This document shows positions 59,244 through 64,000 of a stretch of 64,000 bases of DNA, piece after piece. Source of the DNA: Pseudactinotalea terrae (lineage in GTDB: Bacteria > Actinomycetota > Actinomycetes > Actinomycetales > Beutenbergiaceae). The notes under the pieces are model-generated. The model did not search any database. It was not told where the DNA came from and saw nothing but the letters and a program-made list of their open reading frames with translations. How positions within the stretch are numbered: the first letter of the stretch is position 1; the number at the start of each line of letters is the position of its first letter. The stretch is taken from NCBI RefSeq assembly GCF_009733845.1, contig NZ_WNXZ01000009.1:1-64000 (forward strand). The letters are read 5' to 3'. A program made the translations under genes and the position numbers.

Positions 59244-59936
59244 ATGGTCCAGTCGAACACGCGGCGCGCCGCAGCCGGGATCGTCGCGCTTGCTCTGCTG
59301 GGGGCGGCGATGGTGCCGGCCGCCGCAGACACCATCGCCACCGACGAGCTCTCCGACGACGCGTGGTACGCGTTGGCCGACGATGCCGCCGACGAGATCG
59401 AGGCTACCGACTGGGCAGCGGTTTCTGCCGCTGATGGCTGCGTGTTGGTCGACGTCACGGTGCGCGAGGTCGTCGACCCGCGGGCCAATGTCGAGGCCGG
59501 GGCGCCAGAGGACCTCGTGGTCCCCGTCGTCGAGCGTGAGGAGGTCTGCCCCACGAGCACGACGACGCTCACGTCCGAGCTGGCCTTCGATGGGGGCATG
59601 CGCACCAACGTGGCCGTGGGCAGCGACTGCAACGGCACCTCGGGTCCCGGCACGATCTGCATCTCTCGCTCGGGCAGCTACGTCGCCACCAGCTGGCAGT
59701 ACAACGGCTCCGGCACGGTCAGCGCCTACCTGCGGCTGTACGACATCTCGACCGGTGCGAGCGGCTGCCCCACCGGCAGCACGTTGGCCTCGAGCTCGAC
59801 GTCGAGCTACAGCTCGGGCACCCGCCGCAGCCTGACGGTGTACTCGCCTTCCTACGACGGCTACTCCTCCTACGTGTGGCGCCACGTCGGCCTGGGGCAC
59901 TACACGGCCTGGGGCTCGGCGTGCGGGATCTTCTGA
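59244..59936 (+). CDS. Secreted protein of unknown function, 230 aa
   Basis: ATG 59244 begins a clear Sec signal peptide (NTRRAAAGIVALALLGAAMV, cut near PAAADT). The first mature half is acidic (DELSDDAWYALADDAADEIE) and the second half is Ser/Thr/Tyr-rich, with pairs of Cys (SDCNGTSGPGTICI and SGCPTGSTLAS) and many aromatic residues (YSSYVWRHVGLGHYTAWGSAC). It looks like an extracellular disulfide-bonded beta domain. An earlier GTG at 59226 is possible. It is divergent from the ECF sigma operon; no family recognised. Confidence 0.7.
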   Translation: MVQSNTRRAAAGIVALALLGAAMVPAAADTIATDELSDDAWYALADDAADEIEATDWAAVSAADGCVLVDVTVREVVDPRANVEAGAPEDLVVPVVEREEVCPTSTTTLTSELAFDGGMRTNVAVGSDCNGTSGPGTICISRSGSYVATSWQYNGSGTVSAYLRLYDISTGASGCPTGSTLASSSTSSYSSGTRRSLTVYSPSYDGYSSYVWRHVGLGHYTAWGSACGIF

Positions 59937-60012
59937 GCCGCTGACGCACCACGGCAGGGTGCCGTCATGACATCCTTGCCGCAGCGGGAGACCCCCGCGC
60001 GAAGGAGCGTCG

Positions 60013-61629
60013 ATGACGACGAGGACCACGCTCAGCACCGCCGTCGATCCGGCGAGCGAGACGTACAGGACCAACGACGAGAGTCAGCGTGCCCTCGTGG
60101 CGGAGCTACGAGAACGGTTGGCGCGGGCCGCCCTGGGTGGGCCTGAGCGCTCGCGCGAGCGGCACCTCGCGCGCGGCAAGCTGCTGCCCCGGGAGCGCGT
60201 GGATGCGCTTCTCGACGAGGGCAGCCCGTTCCTGGAGATCGCCCCGCTGGCCGCCGAGGACATGTACGACGGCGAGTGCCCGGCCGCCGGCGTGGTGGCC
60301 GGCATCGGGCGCGTGTGCGGCCGCGAGGTGCTGATCGTCTGCAACGACGCCACGGTCAAGGGCGGCGCCTACTACCCGCTGACCGTCAAGAAGCACCTGC
60401 GCGCCCAGCAGATCGCCGCGGAGAACAGGCTGCCGTGCCTGTACCTGGTGGACTCCGGCGGCGCGAACCTCGAGATGCAGGACGAGGTGTTCCCCGACGC
60501 ACAGCACTTCGGGCGGATCTTCTTCAACCAGGCGCAGATGAGCGCGGCCGGGATCCCGCAGCTCGCGGCGGTGCTCGGATCGTGCACCGCCGGTGGCGCC
60601 TACGTACCGGCGATGGCCGACGAGTCGGTGATCGTGGCCGGGCAGGGCACGATCTTCCTGGGCGGGCCGCCGCTGGTGAAGGCGGCGATCGGAGAGGTGG
60701 TCAGCGCGGAGGAGCTCGGCGGGGGTGACGTGCACGCCCGGGTGAGCGGCGTCGTCGACCATCTCGCCGACTCCGACGAGCACGCGCTCGCGATGCTGCG
60801 TGACATGGTGAGCACGCTGCCGCCGCCGGCCGAGCCGGCCTGGCACGTGCGCGAGGCACGGGATCCCGCGGTCGATCCCGCCGACCTGTACGGCGCTGTC
60901 CCCGTCGACGTCAACCAGCCGTACGACGCGCGCGAGGTCATCGCGCGGATCGTGGACGGCAGCGAGCTGGTCGAGTTCAAGCCCGAGTACGGCACCACGC
61001 TCGTGACCGGGTTCGCGCACATCCACGGCCACCCGGTGGGCATCGTGGCGAACAACGGTGTGCTGTTCAGTGCCAGCGCGCTCAAGGGCGCGCACTTCAT
61101 CGAGCTGTGCGACCAGCGGGGCATCCCGTTGCTGTTCCTGCAGAACGTCTCGGGGTTCATGGTCGGTACCGATGCGGAGGCCGGCGGCATCGCGAAGGAC
61201 GGCGCGAAGATGGTGACCGCTGTCGCGACGACCCGGGTGCCGAAGCTCACGGTGGTGGTCGGTGGCTCGTTCGGCGCCGGCAACTACTCGATGTGCGGGC
61301 GCGCCTACTCGCCGCGGTTCCTGTGGATGTGGCCGGGTGCGCGGATCTCGGTGATGGGTGGCCGGCAGGCCGCCTCCGTGCTCTCGACCGTGCGGCGCGA
61401 CCAGCTCGAGGCCAGGGGCGAGGAGTGGGCGCCGCAGGAGGAGGAGGCGTTCGCGGCCCCGATCCGCGAGCGCTACGAGAGCCAGGGCAGCCCGTACTAC
61501 GCGACCGCGCGGCTCTGGGATGACGGTGTCATCGACCCCGCCGACACCCGCACCGTGCTGGGCCTCGCGCTCGACGTCGTCTCCCGTACCCCGCTCCCGG
61601 AGCCCCGCTTCGGGCTGTTCAGGATGTGA
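60013..61629 (+). CDS. Acyl-CoA carboxylase carboxyltransferase subunit (methylcrotonyl-CoA type, beta)
   Basis: 538-aa carboxyltransferase. It has [40 protein letters not shown], and the crotonase-fold oxyanion-hole motifs [20 protein letters not shown] and [39 protein letters not shown] and [12 protein letters not shown] follow. MCC-type enzymes carry EMQ..FPD as here; propionyl-CoA and acetyl-CoA subunits differ. It transfers CO2 from biotin to 3-methylcrotonyl-CoA in leucine breakdown; geranyl-CoA carboxylase is the alternative. GAAGGAG precedes the ATG, and the stop overlaps the alpha-subunit GTG. Confidence 0.92.
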   Translation: MTTRTTLSTAVDPASETYRTNDESQRALVAELRERLARAALGGPERSRERHLARGKLLPRERVDALLDEGSPFLEIAPLAAEDMYDGECPAAGVVAGIGRVCGREVLIVCNDATVKGGAYYPLTVKKHLRAQQIAAENRLPCLYLVDSGGANLEMQDEVFPDAQHFGRIFFNQAQMSAAGIPQLAAVLGSCTAGGAYVPAMADESVIVAGQGTIFLGGPPLVKAAIGEVVSAEELGGGDVHARVSGVVDHLADSDEHALAMLRDMVSTLPPPAEPAWHVREARDPAVDPADLYGAVPVDVNQPYDAREVIARIVDGSELVEFKPEYGTTLVTGFAHIHGHPVGIVANNGVLFSASALKGAHFIELCDQRGIPLLFLQNVSGFMVGTDAEAGGIAKDGAKMVTAVATTRVPKLTVVVGGSFGAGNYSMCGRAYSPRFLWMWPGARISVMGGRQAASVLSTVRRDQLEARGEEWAPQEEEAFAAPIRERYESQGSPYYATARLWDDGVIDPADTRTVLGLALDVVSRTPLPEPRFGLFRM

Positions 61630-63617
61630 GGGCCGTGAGCATGGAGGGGCCCTTCGAGCGTGTCCTCGTCGCGAACCGCGGCGAGATCGCGGTGCGTGTC
61701 ATTCGCGCCGTGCGGGAGCTGGGTGGCACGGCTGTCGCCGTGTTCACCGGTGCCGACGGCGGTGCTCGCCACGTGCGTGAGGCCGACCTCGCGTACCAGG
61801 TCCCCACCTATCTGGACGCAGACGCGATCGTGGCCGTCGCGGTGCGCGCCGGTGCGCAGGCGCTGCACCCCGGGTACGGCTTCCTGTCCGAGAGCCCCGT
61901 GCTTGCGGCAGCCTGCGCAGCGGCTGGGATCGTGTGGGTCGGCCCCGACGAGCGCGCGCTCACGCTCATGGGCGACAAGATCGGCGCGAAGGCCCACGTC
62001 GCCGCCCTCGGCGTCCCTGTCGTCCCCGGCGTGTCCGACCTACCCGCCCCCCGTTCGACGGACGTGAACGACAGAAACCCGGCGCTCGCGGCTCGGGCGG
62101 GCGAGGTCGGCTTCCCGCTGATCGTCAAGCCGAGCGCGGGCGGTGGCGGCAAGGGCATGCAAGTCGTGCACGAGGAGGCCGAGCTGCCAGAGGCGCTCGC
62201 GGCCGCCCGCCGGGTCGCCGCGGCGGCGTTCGGTGACGACACGCTGCTGCTGGAGCGCCTCGTCGTGGCGCCGCGGCACATCGAGGCGCAGGTGCTGGGG
62301 GACCGGCACGGTCGGATCGAGGTGCTCGGGCTGCGGGAGTGCTCGCTGCAGCGCCGGCACCAGAAAGAGATCGAGGAGGCACCGGCGCCCTACCCCCACG
62401 GCGCCGTGCGTGAGGCGATCGCGGCCGCCGCGGCGCAGGTGGCGGCCAGTGTGGGCTACGTGGGCGCCGGCACGGTCGAGTTCCTCGTCTCGGGCGTGGA
62501 CCCGCAGCAGTGGTACTTCCTCGAGATGAACACGCGGCTGCAGGTGGAGCACCCCGTGACCGAGGAGGTCACGGGCGTCGACCTGGTGGTGGCCCAGCTC
62601 CGGGTCGCTGCCGGGGAGCCGATCTCGATCGGGGAGATCGGTGAAGCGGGGCACGCGATCGAGGCACGTGTGTACGCCGAGCGTCCCGAGCGCGGCTTCG
62701 TCCCCAGCACCGGGCGGTTGCTGCAGGTCGCCGAGCCGGTCGGCGTGCGCGTGGACTCGGGCGTCAGCACCGGATCGGTCGTCACCGCGCACTACGACCC
62801 GATGCTCCTCAAGGTCATCGCCCACGGCACCACGCGTGCCGAGGCGATCCAGCGGCTCGACGCGGCGCTCGCCACCACGGTGGTGCTCGGCGTCCACACG
62901 AACATCGCCTACCTCCGCTCGGTGCTGAAGTCGCCCGAGGTCCTCGACGCGACCGCCGACACCGCTTTCCTCGACACCCTCGAGCCGCCGGCGCCGACCG
63001 AGCCGGACGCAGGTGTGCTCGCAGCCGCCGCGTGGGCGCTGCGACCGATGCCCGACGGCGGTTCCTCGCCCTGGGCGTCGCGCTCCGGCTGGCGACTGGG
63101 GCAGCATCGCGCACCGACGGTCTCGCTGCTCGTGGGCGAGCATGTCCACGACACCCCGATCCCGGCGCAGGCACCGACCGGCGTGCGCTGCGCCGTCGAG
63201 CAGGCGACGGCCTGGCTGTGGCACGACGGCGAGTCCTGGCAGATCCGACAGCAGACGCGGGAGGAGGCTGTCGAGCGGTCACGCAGGGAGCGAGCCGGGG
63301 CAGCGCCAGACCCGCAGGTCCGTACGCCGATGCCCGGCACCGTCGTCGCGATCCCGGCCACCGACGGTGCGCCGATCGAGGTCGGCGAGGTGGTCGCCGT
63401 CGTCGAGGCGATGAAGATGGAGAACCCCGTCACGGCGCCGGTCGCCGGTAAACTCGTGCTTGCCGTCAGGCGCGGCGAGACGGTCACAGCAGACCAGCTG
63501 CTCGCCACCATTCACACCCACACGCACGGTGGCTCCGCCCCCGTGGCCCCCGCTGGGGCTCCGCCCCAGACCCCGAGCACATCCCAGACGATCCACAAGA
63601 TCAGGGATGAACCATGA
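61626..63617 (+). CDS. Acyl-CoA carboxylase biotin carboxylase/biotin-carrier subunit (alpha)
   Basis: 663-aa two-domain protein. The biotin carboxylase part spans about residues 10-455: [35 protein letters not shown], the ATP-grasp core [17 protein letters not shown], and [18 protein letters not shown]. The biotinyl domain carries the attachment site VEAMKMEN near 594. The beta gene's TGA lies inside the GTG at 61626; GTG 61635 and ATG 61641 are other candidate starts. The last 30 residues after the biotinyl domain are odd ([15 protein letters not shown], then Pro/Gln/Ser), coded by a stretch with a hairpin and one copy of a 13-bp repeat. Confidence 0.92.
   Translation: MRAVSMEGPFERVLVANRGEIAVRVIRAVRELGGTAVAVFTGADGGARHVREADLAYQVPTYLDADAIVAVAVRAGAQALHPGYGFLSESPVLAAACAAAGIVWVGPDERALTLMGDKIGAKAHVAALGVPVVPGVSDLPAPRSTDVNDRNPALAARAGEVGFPLIVKPSAGGGGKGMQVVHEEAELPEALAAARRVAAAAFGDDTLLLERLVVAPRHIEAQVLGDRHGRIEVLGLRECSLQRRHQKEIEEAPAPYPHGAVREAIAAAAAQVAASVGYVGAGTVEFLVSGVDPQQWYFLEMNTRLQVEHPVTEEVTGVDLVVAQLRVAAGEPISIGEIGEAGHAIEARVYAERPERGFVPSTGRLLQVAEPVGVRVDSGVSTGSVVTAHYDPMLLKVIAHGTTRAEAIQRLDAALATTVVLGVHTNIAYLRSVLKSPEVLDATADTAFLDTLEPPAPTEPDAGVLAAAAWALRPMPDGGSSPWASRSGWRLGQHRAPTVSLLVGEHVHDTPIPAQAPTGVRCAVEQATAWLWHDGESWQIRQQTREEAVERSRRERAGAAPDPQVRTPMPGTVVAIPATDGAPIEVGEVVAVVEAMKMENPVTAPVAGKLVLAVRRGETVTADQLLATIHTHTHGGSAPVAPAGAPPQTPSTSQTIHKIRDEP
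63553..63569. repeat. Hairpin inside the 3' end of the alpha-subunit gene
   Basis: CTGGGGC-TCC-GCCCCAG is a perfect 7-bp hairpin with the loop motif GGGGCTCCGCCCC, a small palindrome found scattered in GC-rich actinobacterial genomes. It lies within the odd C-terminal tail of the carboxylase. Confidence 0.4.
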
Positions 63618-63645
63618 TCCACAAGATCGGACGAAGGAGTCATCG

Positions 63646-64000
63646 ATGGAGTACGGCTTCACCCCCGCACAGCTCACGCTGGTAGAGCAGGTCAAGGAGT
63701 TCGCTGACACGGTCGTCGCGCCGGCCTCCTACGACTACGACACCAAGCAGGCGCTGCCCTACGGAATCATCCGCCAGATGGGCGAGATGGGCCTGTTCGC
63801 GCTGCCGTTCCCCGCGGAGTACGGCGGGTCGACAGCCGCTGGCGACTACACCGCGTTCTGTCTCGCGGTCGAGCAGATCGGCCGGGTCGACCAGAGCCTG
63901 GGCGTCACGCTCGAGGCTGCGATCGGGCTCGGCGCCATGCCGATCCTCCGGTTCGGGTCGCAGCAGCAGAAGGATGCCTGGCTGCCGATGCTCGCCGCGG
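63646..64000 (+). CDS. Acyl-CoA dehydrogenase, N-terminal part (runs off right edge)
   Basis: ATG 63646 has GAAGGAG 8 bp upstream and opens a frame that continues to the window edge (118 residues visible). The sequence EYGFTPAQLTLVEQVKEFAD, then APASYDYDTKQALPYGIIR, LFALPFPAEYGGS and DQSLGVTLEAAIGLG matches the helical N-terminal domain of FAD-dependent acyl-CoA dehydrogenases. Placed directly after methylcrotonyl-CoA-type carboxylase genes, isovaleryl-CoA dehydrogenase is the likely identity, but the catalytic Glu region is outside the window. Confidence 0.9.
   Translation, partial: MEYGFTPAQLTLVEQVKEFADTVVAPASYDYDTKQALPYGIIRQMGEMGLFALPFPAEYGGSTAAGDYTAFCLAVEQIGRVDQSLGVTLEAAIGLGAMPILRFGSQQQKDAWLPMLAA

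Overview
The window is very GC-rich, dense and leans heavily on GTG/TTG starts and 4-bp start/stop overlaps. With paired clpP1/clpP2, coenzyme F420 genes, a DUF222-HNH gene and a GlnR-like nitrate locus, this points to an actinomycete, probably of the order Micrococcales (inference; no 16S rRNA is present). Nothing looks like a plasmid or a CRISPR array.

Layout. 1-1085 is the end of an integrated element: an integrase running off the left edge behind two small translationally coupled genes, all abutting a tRNA-Gly. 1086-2047 holds tRNA-Gly, tRNA-Pro and an acetyltransferase gene interrupted by one in-frame TGA. 2240-6937 is the protein-quality block tig, clpP1, clpP2, clpX, followed by a chorismate mutase. 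7062-13390 is a nitrate assimilation locus (transporter, molybdenum nitrate reductase, FAD/[2Fe-2S] partner, siroheme-type methyltransferase) with a good GlnR-like box in front. 13488-17568 carries a HIT protein, two Fes-like esterases with an ATP-grasp protein, and a small membrane exporter. 17659-24843 carries a C45 peptidase/acyltransferase, an alpha-L-fucosidase, valS, an SMP-30 lactonase and a small P-loop protein.

24911-27762 is a scar-like region: a DUF222-HNH gene whose start carries a LexA (SOS)-like box, two decayed copies of that promoter spaced about 110 bp apart, a frameshifted GH31 relic and a nested 64-bp palindrome. 27763-41209 is a carbohydrate catabolic locus. A FadR-type regulator faces an enolase-superfamily dehydratase, a metallo-beta-lactamase-fold hydrolase, an oxidoreductase, a CoA-transferase, a solute-binding-like protein without signal peptide, an enoyl-CoA hydratase, an FAH-family protein, a GH28 pectinase, and an ABC importer (lipoprotein plus two permeases, no ATPase). 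The natural reading is uptake and breakdown of pectin-type oligouronides, with an unusual CoA-dependent branch.

41280-45961 is a four-gene overlapping operon (PfkB kinase, TfoX, PgeF/YfiH, class V aminotransferase) divergent from a GH4 glycosidase. 45981-50147 is an F420 block (cofC, cofD, nitroreductase, LLM oxidoreductase, cofE). 50163-54298 holds a PhyH dioxygenase with a divergent AraC regulator, an epimerase, an ASCH-like protein and a second metallo-hydrolase. 54783-57705 is a three-gene ABC importer that may carry F420-0 or a metal chelate; its leader has three tandem hairpins. 57851-59936 is an ECF sigma factor with a membrane partner and a divergent secreted protein. 60013-64000 is a biotin-dependent acyl-CoA carboxylase (methylcrotonyl-CoA type) followed by an acyl-CoA dehydrogenase, i.e. 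probable leucine/isovalerate catabolism.
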